Assembly: GCA_022818135.1 (NCBI GenBank)
Contig: JAFMSR010000033.1
Coordinates: forward strand, 679,971 to 743,970
DNA from: Saxidomus purpurata
Taxonomy: Eukaryota; Mollusca; Bivalvia; Venerida; Veneridae
DNA length: 64,000 nt
Direction of reading: 5' to 3'
Every line of letters begins with the position of its first letter. The first letter of the stretch is position 1. The translations under genes were made by a program, and so were the position numbers. The notes below the pieces were generated by a model. That model saw only the letters and a program-made list of their open reading frames with translations, ran no database searches and had not been told where the DNA came from. Shown here one piece after another: positions 24,951-37,800 of the stretch.

Positions 24951-27074
24951 TACTGAATATTAGGTTATAAAGTTTCAAAGATCTAAGTCAGCTTAAAAAA
25001 ATGCTACAAGGAATCTAGGTAACCTGGTATTGCTTGAATCAATGATGAAATGTTTATATTATCGTCAAGACCATTTTCTGCCTATTGAACTTTCAAGGAG
25101 AAATATAGGTTTAAATTGTGCATAAACAAATCTTGATCAAACACTATCATTTTTACATTATTTCTGTGTTTCATTTCAGCATTATGAATGTAACTTTAGA
25201 TTAGATGAAACACATCATTTGAAACATGATCCTTTCATCAATATCACGAAGATATCACGAATGGTATGATACATAAAAGATAATTATACAAAATTGAAAT
25301 AAAATAACAACATTTAAAAAAGAGCTAGAGCTGTCACTTATGAGTGAAGAATGCCCCCCTGATGCTTTAATAGATTTCTTTAGCATATTATTCATTACTA
25401 TGGTTTGCCAAAATATTGCCCATCTTTAAAGTTTGGTATAAAAGCAATGCACATACAAGCAAGTTAATCTGACAGAAAAGTTACAGTAAAACAGGAGATA
25501 ATTTACAATTAAGACATTGCAAGTTATAAATCTTGGGCATTACGCTGCCCTTTCATGTTCTCTTTCATTGCATGCAATTTGACCGAATTTTTTTAAGCAC
25601 CTTAAGAGTTATGCCCCGGACAAGAAAGTTTACGAAAGAGGAGTAACTAAGAATAAGGCAACGCTATCCTTATGATTAAACACCGCAATTTTACTCATTG
25701 TGCTCTATCACTCAAAATTATGACGGTCACGTTGACGATTGAAGTTTGAAGGTTCTAGTTTCAAATATGTGTGTAGGGTTTGTTAGAAAATAACTAATAT
25801 ATTCATGTGCTGATGTAAAAATCGTAGTCAAAGACCAAAAAATGATAACAAATCAATGATATTATATTTGGTCCTGGCATTTGTCGTAAGGCAGCTGCTA
25901 TTGACTATGACGCAATATACTTGCTTGAGAACAAAGGGCAAGGACAAAATAAAAGCACACAATATTTCTTGAAGAAATCTGGTTTAAAGCACCCTTGTAC
26001 CATTCCTTTGTTATGAACTTTTCTGCATTGACAGACCGGTGACTGGTCTCAAAAGCCAATAGATTCAATGCCTGTTCTTGTAATCTATATTATACACATT
26101 GTTAATATTAAAACAGTTCTGTTTTATTTATGCACCTTGATATCAGTGATATATGCTATACGTACATACATGTACGTACAAAATGCGCTGTTTCTTATAC
26201 ATTGTGGTACTTAGAACTAAAGCTACGGTTGCATTATTCGAAGTGTGTATGGCTCAACGATTATCAATAATTACATTCTATTAAATTATCAGCACTATAA
26301 AACATCATAAAGCCACACATAATGTCTGAAATTTGTCTCTATAATCATCCCGTGTTGCTCTCCAAACAGCGTTCCTCTACGTTCTATTTTAGCCGTTCAA
26401 TACAGACTTCGTCGTTCCTGTTAGTCATATTTCTCATCCCTGCAAGCTTTAACATTGTTATTTTTGCAAATCCTGGCCTGATGACCTTGAAAATTTGAAA
26501 TTCATACAATCATGTAAGTTTAAATGTGCAATATGACCGCGTCTGATACAATCTAGCTCATGGTGCGATTTTATAACAATAATAATAATGTTTATTATAA
26601 TTCTTTATTTCCGAAATAAAATAATTAGGTTATACATATATTTCAATAAATGAATATAGTAATCCAATAAGGCAATCTATCAACAAAGTATTCAACAAAG
26701 TAACATAACAAACCATGTTACATGAGGAACATAAATACTCGTATTTAGCCGATCGCTACTGCAACAGTTTCATCATTTGTATGAACGTTGGGTTGTTGTT
26801 AGGATGAAAACTGGTAAGTAAGAAAGTAAAATAAAAATGTGAGGTCACCAGCCTTAATTAAAAGTGATGGACACTTTCTGAAGAATACCCCCAAAGCACT
26901 GAAAATGACCCCTGTCTCATGTTTATCAATAATCAAACTCTAAATTGGACAATAAACCATTGTGCTTTATTTCAAATGTTAAACAATTGATCCTTTTTTA
27001 TGTATTCACCCTGAAAATAAGCCATAAAAAGAAACGAGTTTCTGTAAAAAAGTTATACCGCCAGTTTATACTTA

Positions 27075-27240
27075 TTTATTTTAGCTCGATTGTGAAGTTA
27101 GCTTGAAGTTTATCGAGTCACTTTCGAGTCAGTTTCTTGGAAAAAATAGTACTGGTATCATATGAGGAAGTACGGTCGTGGCCCTTGTGGGTTTCGAACC
27201 AACAAACACCGGGATGAGTGACAGACACCTTGACACTGTT
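27075..27240 (-). repeat. tRNA-derived SINE, minus strand
   Basis: On the minus strand: GGTGTCTGTCACTCATCCC, a box-B-like TGGTTCGAAACCC, then a body with ACCAGTACTATTTTTTCC and an end with GACTCGAAAGTGACTCG followed by AATCGAGCTAAAATAAATAA. A related 3' half is at about 51850-51920. Confidence 0.6.
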
Positions 27241-28229
27241 CCTTTGCTGTCATTTATCAAAGTATCTTTTTTTTTCAATGTTCAAGCATCAAGAATTTTT
27301 TTATTTATAGCAGAAGAAATGTTCAAACATCACTTTCTTGAAAACTACTTTAAAAGGACTAATTATTGAGAAAAATGAGCTTTTGTCTCGGATGGGAGGG
27401 TAGCAGTGGAGGGAAGCCATGTTTATAATGCTGACACTGAAGTAGATACTTTAGTCGGACAAATTGTGTATAGTAAAACACATACAATAATATGTATCTT
27501 TCTATAAACATTTAAATGGCCCATTGATTGAAAATTTTCTTTTTAACATTTGAATATTATTCGTCAGCAAATGCAAATTTGATCATTTTTAACGAAAAAT
27601 ATCGAGTGGTTACCTGTCCGTAAGCCCATAAAGTTCTCAAAAAAACACACCTGTACGGAAAGTGTCCGCTTAGTCGCTCATGCACGACAAGAAAAGACAG
27701 AAAATGTATTTTGAATTCGGCCTGTGTAGAATGATCTCGATCTATTCAATTAAATTATTTTCTATAGGAATAAGTTGCATAAGTTTCTTTGTTTGTTACA
27801 AACGTTTCCAATCTAGATTTTCCCAAGTGCAACTTTACTTGTATAACTTAAATCATGCCGAATTACATCATATACGAGGATATTAGGTTGAAACTTTTGT
27901 TACAAAATGTATTTTATTACAATTACTATAATGATATTATTTAAGACACATGTTTTTAAGATCTAGTCTTTATAAAAAAAGCTGGCATTTATATTCAAAA
28001 TAATGTAGAACAAAGGCCCTATATAGAATAAAACAGTTACTCTACTAGAAGTTTAACTTACATGGTGCGGAACACTCCAGTAATCCATAAAAGTTTCAAA
28101 TCCTTAACAATATCTCGTTTTAACAACGTCGCCATGGTAAATAATTAGCGTAGATCTAACCATTGAAGGAATTACAGTTAATCTAGCCCAAGGGCATAAG
28201 TCACAACAAAGGATGCGATATGATTTGTT

Positions 28230-28420
28230 GTTAATTGGCGCCCCCCTGCCAGCAGTCTAACTGGTCACACACTATTGCATATTGCACACTGGTCAATTGC
28301 ACTTTATAATTACATAACAATATACAACAACAAAAACAACAACAATACAGTTTATTAACATGCAAAGTGCCCAGTTAAATTATGAAACCATTATTTATGT
28401 TTTCAAGTTTCAATCTTGAA
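28230..28420 (-). repeat. Retroposon 3' tail candidate
   Basis: On the minus strand, AATAAACTGTATTGTTGTTG is followed by further TTG-type repeats, the pattern of a LINE/SINE tail. No coding part was recognised to its right. Confidence 0.35.
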
Positions 28421-31402
28421 AAACATAAATATATACAACTTGGTAAAAAGCAATTCAGCAAAAGAAAGTTTCCAGCAACCCTATAAATGTTCAGAAAGTA
28501 TATCTTTTTGGTTGCCCATGACGCATTTTATGTACTGGAATGAAATATTTTTTTTAAAGTGAAATTTGACACATATTTTATTAGGTAGATATCGTGATTT
28601 TAATTTTAATGAGTTTTCAAATAGATTTGCGTCAGAATTGTTTTTTAACCAACAAAATCGTGTAAACTATTTTGATTTACATTCTTAATTCAACTGTAAA
28701 TCTAATTCTTTAAACTACCCTCAAGAAAACTAGGGCTAGGGTCAGCAGGATCTTATAAACAATCGAAGAAAAAACAACAGATCTAAAGCAGATAACTCCT
28801 TTTATATAGAATGAAAGCTAGATATTTACGTCATGCCAAGTGAGTAATTAATCCCAATACTTTAGCTATTTTAGCCTGGTGTGAGTATTCTTCTGTACGT
28901 GCCAAAAAGGTATCTCAATAAAGTATTTTTTGTGCGGTGTTCGCAAATGTTTATTATCCCTCGCCGACTAAAATGTCACATCACCTTCTTTCCGTCAGAA
29001 TAAACCCTTTTTGATTGACACATATTTACTTTTGTAAGACCTTTTTATCAATGGAAGTGTCACGTAATGGTTTGTAGGAATGTCCATCTAACAGTCAGTC
29101 CGTCTGACTGGTGCCATAATTAAGCAATTAATTCATAAAAATTCATAAAACTTAAGATAGGTATTGAACAGCAAAATGCGATGTAGCACACGGATATTTT
29201 GTCAGGAACGACTTACTAACTCCAAAGTTATTGCCCTTTGATTGTGTTTTTATTACACTCAACAAAAGATGTGTAATGAGTACTTCCTGTTTTATGACCA
29301 TTTTGAATACTTAAGATTTTATAGTTTTACACATTTTGTACGTTGATGTATTGGTAGATCGTCCGTTTTGAAATCAAGAAGTCCTATTTTTAATCCCGAC
29401 AGGAGTCAATTTTTATTTCGTTATTTTTTTCTCTTTTTATGTCATTCTGCAAGATATAAGAACTGTGTTTTAAAGGGGCACTCCCTATATCTAGCAGATT
29501 ATTTTCTCAAAACATAGATTATGTGTTCAATGAACGTAAAATGATTGATAAATTTAATTTCAAAGAAGAACCTATGGCGAGCAATGCCTCATTTTACCAC
29601 AAATAATCAATATTGAGGCTTTCTGTAATAAATCGCATCCACCCATTAATTGCACAACGACAACTCTACATATAATATTGAATGATTTACGGTACTGTAG
29701 TATATTCTAAACCGCTGATTTTATAAAAATGACTGGAAATGCATAGATTAAACGTTTAGGTTATTTTATAATACATCCAAAGAATCTGTTATATATGTTT
29801 TGGAAGTCATGTAGTTTGACATCAGTTATAGAGTATGTCCCTTTAATATACCTTATTTTTACCATGCTATATAATTACTAGAAAATACAAAAGTTTACCT
29901 CGATCATCTTTAAAGTTCAATATCTCAAAACGTAGTCGCTAAAACACTTTTATTTTTCTTATATTACAGTTCTTTGATTAGTTATAAAAGTTATCTTATT
30001 AGTAGTGATGTCTCTACTCCAGATCCTTTGCTACCCTCCTGTAATTTTATATACGTGATATGTCTTTGGACAAAGTTAGATAAATTGTATACCTTATATT
30101 TGACATTACTGCTTATTTTGAAACCAGTGTTAAACTTGTAGAATTTCAATGCATGTTTTGTAATTCTACATTGCCTGCAATAGCTTTTGGAACATAGAAC
30201 ATAAACAAACAAAAAAAAGGAAATACTTGCAAACATACCTTTGTTAGCTATGTAGGCATTAAATATAGCCAGTATTTCTTAAATAGGGTGGGGCAACAAA
30301 ATAACTTTTAATTAAGTGAAATGTCTTCAAATTTTGCACACTAGTCAGTTAACAGATATAGAATATGAAACTATTTTATAGCGTCCATTACGTATTGTGA
30401 ATGGTCACCCATATGTAAAGCAATTGCTTCTGACAAATGTTGACATGAATAAGATAAATATAGCATTTTTTTTTCTGCTTAGTCATGAGATTGTGTGTAC
30501 CGCTGTTCGTTTACTTGATCACCTCAAATTCCCCGTGTAGCTTGCACTAACTGTAGCTACCCGTATAACTGATGTCTGATTGAAGTGTATAGAAATTACT
30601 AAATGATGGATAAACAGACTGACCTGTGTTTGCTGTAACTTGATCTTAGTTCACTAAACCTACCAAATTAAACATTTATGATGCTGAGAATACATGCCTA
30701 GAGACAACGCAGCAGAAGCAACCGGGCGGTCGTTGACAAGACAACTTTAAGGTCAAGTGGCATACGCACAAATGTGTCATTCAGTGCCTCTGACAAACGA
30801 TTTTGGAATCAGAAACAGCTGCTGCACGTCCCAGAGCGGCCACCAACACCAAAGGGCTACGTTGATTCATAATGTTGGAACAATAGTCTTTATGGGTGGG
30901 CGGTTCTATCTTTATAATCTGTATAGATCATGGTGATCAAATGTAATGTAATCGTGTCAAATTAATAATCTAATGACCTTTGATCAAAAATTACATCTGT
31001 AAGGTTTCCATAAGGCTTTGGGCTGTTTAACTTAGCTGCCCTATTCGGCAGAGGATCCCCTTCAACGAAGTTTTGCTTGTTAATAATACTTCTTAAATGT
31101 CATCTATGACATTGTAGACTGTAAAGGTGTTCCCTAAACTATACAGCATCAATCGAAACGTGACACAGTTAATTCGAATAAGGTACAAATAGAGTCAGCT
31201 CATCTATGTCGCAATGACATTAAAGATAACTTAGTAATAGCTTGATATTCGGATATAAAGCGAATGAAATATATAAATGAAAACCGAATAAAATAAACAA
31301 AACCAAAACAAATATTTTATAAATGGAATACATTTGTAATGTAAATTACGATGTACTTTGATTTTCAAAATGAAACATGGCAATTTTGCTAATATTTTAC
31401 AA

Positions 31403-31711
31403 CTAGATGGGTGTTCAGTAGAACACTTGTGTCGCCCTCTTACACTTTGTCAGAATAATTAATGATTTTGTGACAAAACCTTAGTACAAAAAAGAGGTAT
31501 AACTCTCAAATACGACCTTATAACTGTCAAATACGACCTTCACTTAACACAGTTGTCAGTGTCATGACGATTTTGTTATAAGCAATGCAATTTGAAAGTT
31601 TTATGAAGAAATCTTAAGAAATGGCAAAGTGATATCCAACGTTAGTTTTGTGACGGACAGACCGACAGACAAAGCGATCCCTATGTATCGCCTTTCCTCC
31701 TTAAAGGTAAC
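31403..31711. mobile_element. Post-duplication insertion near gene B 3' end
   Basis: Gene A reads TTTTACAAAAAACGTAC at 8225-8241. Gene B reads TTTTACAA, then 309 extra bases, then ACAAAAACCGTAC. The insert is therefore bordered by a repeated ACAA (31399-31402 and 31712-31715), consistent with a 4-base target duplication. It begins CTAGATGGGTGTTC and contains GACGGACAGACCGACAGAC near its right end. It lies about 110 bases past gene B's stop codon, probably in the 3' UTR. No transposase. Confidence 0.7.
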
Positions 31712-31824
31712 ACAAAAACCGTACACTGTAGTTCTTAGATCCTTCAGTGATATTTTGTCACATACGAAACAACTCTGTATACTTTTCTTCATGAAAAAAT
31801 GGTGCCAGTTCGGTTGAAAGCTTG

Positions 31825-31880
31825 CTAAAATCCGCTGACTTTTTCATTTCCACAGGCGTTGTTATCTGATCCTCGTATAT
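31825..31880 (-). CDS. Gene B exon 8: C-terminal tail and stop
   Basis: The 56-base exon ends NEKVSGF and TAG. The EYEEV tyrosine of gene A is replaced (CGNEKV), leaving no C-terminal tyrosine motif. Confidence 0.8.
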
Positions 31881-34800
31881 CTAAATTACATATGTATATG
31901 TTTTGACTCGTGTAAATAATTAGCATAGCATCTATGGTTAAAGCTATATAACGATTCAAAATGTCAATAATAAACTAAGTTGCATACAATTAGGAAAATA
32001 TTAGGACCATTAATTCAAAATTGATATTTTAGATTTTTAAGGATTACCATTAACGTTGTCTAATGTGTCGTATGCTGGTGTCTCTGTTGGAGAAGCATGC
32101 AAATTTGGTGTAGTGTAATCATTATTACTGCTAGACCTGAAAAGAGCAAGATGACAATAATATCATGAACGGGTTACCTTCTTTTTGTTGTCTGTGTTAC
32201 ATTAATAAAGTAGCTTTTAAAACGTCTTCATTAATATTACACTTATAATAGACACAAAAGCAGGAGATGACATGAAAAACCGATTTTGAAACGCATGTTT
32301 GCCGTAGCGAAATCATTGATGATTCGTCTACTGGTTAATGAGACAAAACAACACGAATTAAATCTACATTCAGTACGCCCATATTTACAGCAACTGTCGA
32401 AGAATTCTAACAGCTCAAGTTGTTCAGTGTTTGACAAACATCATGAACATTTTCGGATTCAACGTTCATGACGAGACTCAAAAGTTGTTTCAGATCATGC
32501 AGGTACGAAGCAATGCATTTTGTAATGAGAGCAAGTTTTGTCATGACCTGCGACGCCGAGCTGTAGGGGAAAGAGAGTGCTTCAACTGACAGCAAAACTC
32601 TTTGAATTAACAACAAATGCGTCTGTGACTTCGAATTTTTACATTTCAAGTATATATACAATTTTTAATATCTCACTGTATTCAGTCTAGTTCGTAGATG
32701 TTACAGGTACATTCTCGTTGGTAAAGAAAGTACAATGTAATATATGAGGTTGATTATTACTCTTTATGAAATAATATATTTTCCGGCGGTGTTCATCGTT
32801 TAATCAACAATAAATTTTAGTTCATGATGCGCAGTAATTTACGAGGACCGGCGTCCTAAGTGGCTTATAACTGCCTCATTAGAACGACAAAGATTTTTTT
32901 ATTATACGATGACGACGTCACAAACGGATGTTATTTCGATTCTAACAGATATCTGACTAGATATTACAAAAGATGAATAAACGCAAAAGTTTTTTTTTCT
33001 ACGCGGATAATTATTTAACGTCATGTCTCACAAAATGACGGCATTTATGACGTCATATCGGCCCGCGCGTTCAAATGTTGTTTATGGAATAATAAAACCT
33101 TTCTTTCTGCTCTTTGCATATAAAAACAAACTGGTGAGTTATGTTAGAATTATTTGTTAATTCAAAGCGCTGTGGCGCTGAAGGCCCGAGGAAGTTACTG
33201 TCGGGAATGTACGTAAATTCTATCTTGATTAAAGTTAATTTATTTTAGGTTAATATAGATGTAGTTTATTGTAAATAAAACGTTGAAATAACATAATAAA
33301 CTTGAAAAACAAACTAAAATCTCTTATATCGAGCTCCGTACGTTCAGAAAATAGCCGTACCTTTCCGTGATATGCATCTGATTATTTTCCATAGTCAGCT
33401 TAAGTTGACATTTATTTAACAGCGCAGTAATTTCTAAAACTTAAGTCCGTGAACACTACGCTACGAACTACTTCGAAATCGTTTGAAGCTGTTTATACCG
33501 TTGTGTTGTAAAATGGTCTAATCGTATATGCTACATTCAAACAGCGGTGGCTTAATCTGGTGTATCTTGCACTGCTTATCCAAAGCGCAGTATTACAGTT
33601 GTGTTCAGGACGATTAAGACTTAAATTGCCTACAGTGTTTGAAATGTAGCGTGCTAACTTTGACATTGGTGCTTACAATTCCTAGGCCAAAACTTCTACA
33701 CTTCTAAGTAAACCTGATATTCTTGTAAGTCATACGTTCGTTCTTCAATGAATTGTGTTACCTGTTCTTGTGGCATGCCCTATATACTACGAAACAAATT
33801 ATTGCTGTTATGACAAGCAATGCGGCAGTGGTACCAGCAGTTCCTCCTATTATTAACGATATGTTCTCCGTTTCACACCCAGCTGCAAAGCAATTACTAC
33901 ATGTTTAAGAAGTGGTTTTTTTTTAATTTCATACAGCTTAACTAAAATATCGTACATTGTGCATTTTGCATTATGCTAATTTGCTCTCTACGTGACTAAA
34001 TACGAGGATGCATAAGACTGGATTTAGAACCCAGATGACGGGATGCAAAGTGACAAATAGTCTAGTTTCCCTGATCCGATTTCACATATAAGCAACAAGT
34101 TAACACTGGAACTGAATATTGAAGTAATGCTTCGTTAAACAGAAAGGAACATTTCTCGTCTTTAAAAGAGAACTTTATGAAATCTTATATGTCCTTTTAG
34201 TCCCCTTTCTTATAGGTCAGACAAACCATGTCGTTTTCTATGTTATAGGGTTATCAGCGGTCGATGATTACCATCTGCCCTACGTTATATCTATCGTTAT
34301 AAAGATTTGCTTATTCAGGATAACTGCAAATAATTATTCCAAAATATTAATTATAAGTAGCATTTCTTTATGATTTGCTTCGTTTTGATCTTGGTGCATG
34401 CTTCTTTTGTAGAACGTTATTTGAAAATTTAACAAAACTACTGCTTATCTGCTTCTGATATATTTAAAGTTTAGATACTTGGTAAGAGGTTGAAGTTTAT
34501 ACAGTGACTTAACGCAATGCGATTTCAAATAATAAAGCATTTCGTTATCGATACCTTCGTTGCAATGCGGACCACGGAATCCACTTCTGCATTTACCAGA
34601 ACATATGCCAGAATTATGTGTACAGGTTCCCGATGCACAGTAACATTTCTCGCTGCAATCTTCACCGAATGTGTCTTCGGGGCATTCTAAAGACAAGAAG
34701 CAAAATCAATGAAATTATATCCCCTGCCAAATGTAGCAGATAATTGCAAAAGGTATTTGTTGTCTCTTTTCCGTGCATTTTTTCGAACTTGGGTTGGTAT

Positions 34801-37800
34801 CGTGTAACGGGTTTGGTTGAAAGTTGAAAGTTATACATGTATCTATATTCATTATCGATTTTATCGTGTCCTGGCTAAACTATAGAATTGGTAAATAAGG
34901 TCTACCGCATAGCAACGACGAGAAATTATTTACTAATTATTATTTACCAGAATTTTTGAGAACGAAAGTAAATAAAAATATCTATAAAGTTATACATTAA
35001 CCAAAATGTAAATTATTAATAACATTTCTTTATTATCTGCTCCGTTTTGCTCTTGGTGCATACTTCTATTGTAAAGTGTTATTAGACTAAGTATACTTTT
35101 ACAAAGCTACTGCTTATCTGCTTCTGATATATTTAAAGTTGATATACTTAACAATAACTCTATCCGTCTTGCTTAGAGGTTGAAATTTACAAGTAACTTA
35201 ACGCAATGCGAATTAAAAAAATAAAGCATTTCGCTATCGATACCTTCGTTACAATGCGGACCACGGAATCCACTTCTGCATTTACCAGGACATATGCCAG
35301 AATTATGTGTACATGTTCCCGCTGCACAGTAACATTTCTCGCTGCACTCCTCACCGAATGTGTCTTGCGGACATTCTTAAGAAACAAGCAAATGAATTGA
35401 ACTTTTATTCCCCATTAAATGAATAAAAAAACCAAGAGTTGTCCCTAATAGTGACGAATGCCCCCGAAAAAGGTATCTCACAGTCTTTGTCCTTTACATG
35501 TGCTCAATAATTGTGGTATGTAATTTTAAAATCCATGCAACACATCGTTTTGATGTGCTAGACATTTGTGCCAAGTTATTTTTAAATCAATCAATGCATG
35601 ACAAAGTTATTGTCTGGACACGAATGTGTGCATATATACAGGATTCCATTTCCTTCAAACTCTAAGTGTGACCTTGACCTTTGAGGAAGGGGCGAAGGTC
35701 TTACACGCGACACGTCGTCTTGATGTACTAGACATTTTTATCAAGTTATTTGAAAATCCTTCAATGCATGACAGTGTTACAGTCCGGACACGAATATGTG
35801 TATATATACAGGATTCAAGTGTGACCTTGACCTTTGAGGTAGGGACGTTGGTCTTGCACACGACACCTCGTCTTGATGTGCTGGATATTTGTGCCAAGTT
35901 ATTCTAAAATCATTCAATGCATGACAAAGTTATAGTCAGGGCACGAATGTGTGCAGATATTGAAGATTCCATTACCTTCAAACTCTAAGTGTGACCTTGA
36001 CCTTTGAGGAAGGGACGTAGGGCTTACACGCGACACGTCGTCTTGATGTGCTAGACATTTTTATCAAGTTATTTTAAAATCCTTCAATGCATGACAAAGT
36101 TACAGTCAGTACACGAAGTTGTAAGTGGGGACGCACAGACAGACGAACGGACGGTGCGATTGTAATATGCCACCCTTCGGGGGCATAAAAATAACAACTG
36201 GAAAGTGTATCATACAAGGTACACTGTAGTCTGTTTTAGAAAATACTTCAGAACAATTTTTGGATAGAGAAAACCATTGTTTAGACATCTCTAAATATTT
36301 CCAAATATCTCGGAAAATGGTTTGGTACGCGCCATCAAACCTGTGTTATTTTACATTGTTATTGTTTACCTTTTTCATAGAAAGCACGTGTTGAAAATGA
36401 AATGTCATTAATATATATTTGCATGTATGACTGTCGATTTCTTATTATTCTGTATGTTCTATTTCAGATATTTCCAAGATTGTTAAACAACTATGTAATT
36501 CCAAACTATCATCACCAATATACAAATTATATATCGTTCAGCCTTCATTTACTATACCCATACCAGTGCCATACCCCAACATAAACTATGTAAACAAGAA
36601 ATAGTTGTGCTAGCTAGGGCAGACAAGGGGCCGGCGATAACAGGACAACATTGTACATCCCCTTAAAGCTGCTCGCTCTCCGATTTTGATGAAAAGCAAG
36701 GTTCTTGGAACATAAAATATTTTTGAAAGAATAATAAAATAACATATCGTTCCAGCATATATATTTCTGTAAAGTATTACAAACGCTTTTGAAATTCCAA
36801 TAAACATGTAAACATATAGTGTAGCGGTGAAGTCAGACCAAGCTCGACAACTTTGTAGGTAACTTGGCTTTTCTAATTGATGATTGTCCGTCGTCTGTCA
36901 TCATTTTGATTCAAATGACATCTTTTCTGAAACCACTAGGCCAATGATGATAACACTAGGCAGAAATGATCCTTCAATTTTGTTCAAAGAATTCCATTCC
37001 ATGAAGAACTCTGGTTGCTATGGCAACAAATAGGAAAAACCTTAAAGATATTCTTCTCTGAAACCGCAAGGCCGCGCAGGTAGTCACTTAGTTTTGCATA
37101 GGCTTATATAGAACTTTAAAAATGGTATTTTCTGAAACCACAAGGTCTAAAGCTTAGATATTTGGCATTTAGCATTGTCTAGTGGACCTCTACCAAGTTT
37201 GTTCAAATTGTGACCCCCGGGTCAAAATTGACCCCGCGCGGGTGGTCACTTAGTTTTACATATGCTGATAAAGGAAAAACTTTAAAAATCTTCTTCTCTG
37301 AAACAGCAAGGCCTAGAGCTTAGATATTTGGCATGTGACATTGTCTAGTGGACCTCTACCAAGATTGTTCAAATTATGACCCCGGATCAAAATTGACCCC
37401 GCGCAGGTGGTCACTTAATTTTGCACAGGCTTATATAGGAAAAACTTTAAAAATCTTCTTCTCTGAAACCACATGGTCTAGAGCTTAGATTTGGCATTAG
37501 CATTGTCTAGTGGACCTCTACCAAGATTGATTGTTCAAATTGTGACCCCGGGTCAAAATTGACCCCGTACGGGGGTCACTTAGTTTTACATAGGTTTATA
37601 TAGGAAACACTTTAAAAATCTTCTTCTCTGAAACCACAAGGCCTAGAGCTTAGATATTTGGCATGTAGCATTGCCTAGTAGACCTCTTAAAAGTTTGTTC
37701 AAATTATGCCCCTTGGGTCAAAATTGACCTTGCCCGGTGGGGATATTTTACAAAGACGTATATAGGTAAACCTAGTTGGTATATACATGTAACATTATCT

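Larger units (their letters stand above)
24951..31402. other. Region between the duplicates and 3' flank of gene B
   Basis: No gene was supported. From about 26500 rightwards, segments align with gene A's 3' flank (26570-26740 with 5215-5390; 30425-30780 with 5880-6120; 31220-31402 with 8040-8232). A SINE (27075-27240) and a retroposon tail (about 28230-28420) were recognised; 25320-25400 carries a piece of the GAATGCCCCC-type dispersed repeat. Confidence 0.45.
34380..35380 (-). repeat. 689-bp tandem segmental duplication containing an EGF exon
   Basis: Segment 34380-34690 repeats at 35040-35380, including the exon and downstream intron blocks such as CTGCTTATCTGCTTCTGATA and ATAAAGCATTTCG. 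Gene A has one copy at about 9170-9520. This duplication produced the second EGF module of gene B. Confidence 0.8.

Noticed and set aside
29340..29410. Possible further tRNA-derived SINE (TTGGTAGATCGTCCG and AATCCCGAC)
   Set aside because: Boxes are too degenerate, and no body or tail could be matched to the other units.
35187..35400. 66-codon minus frame beginning MFLKNVRKTHS, and a plus-strand frame over the same site
   Set aside because: Shadows of EGF exon 4 of gene B. The true frame, fixed by splice phase and cysteine pattern, is different.
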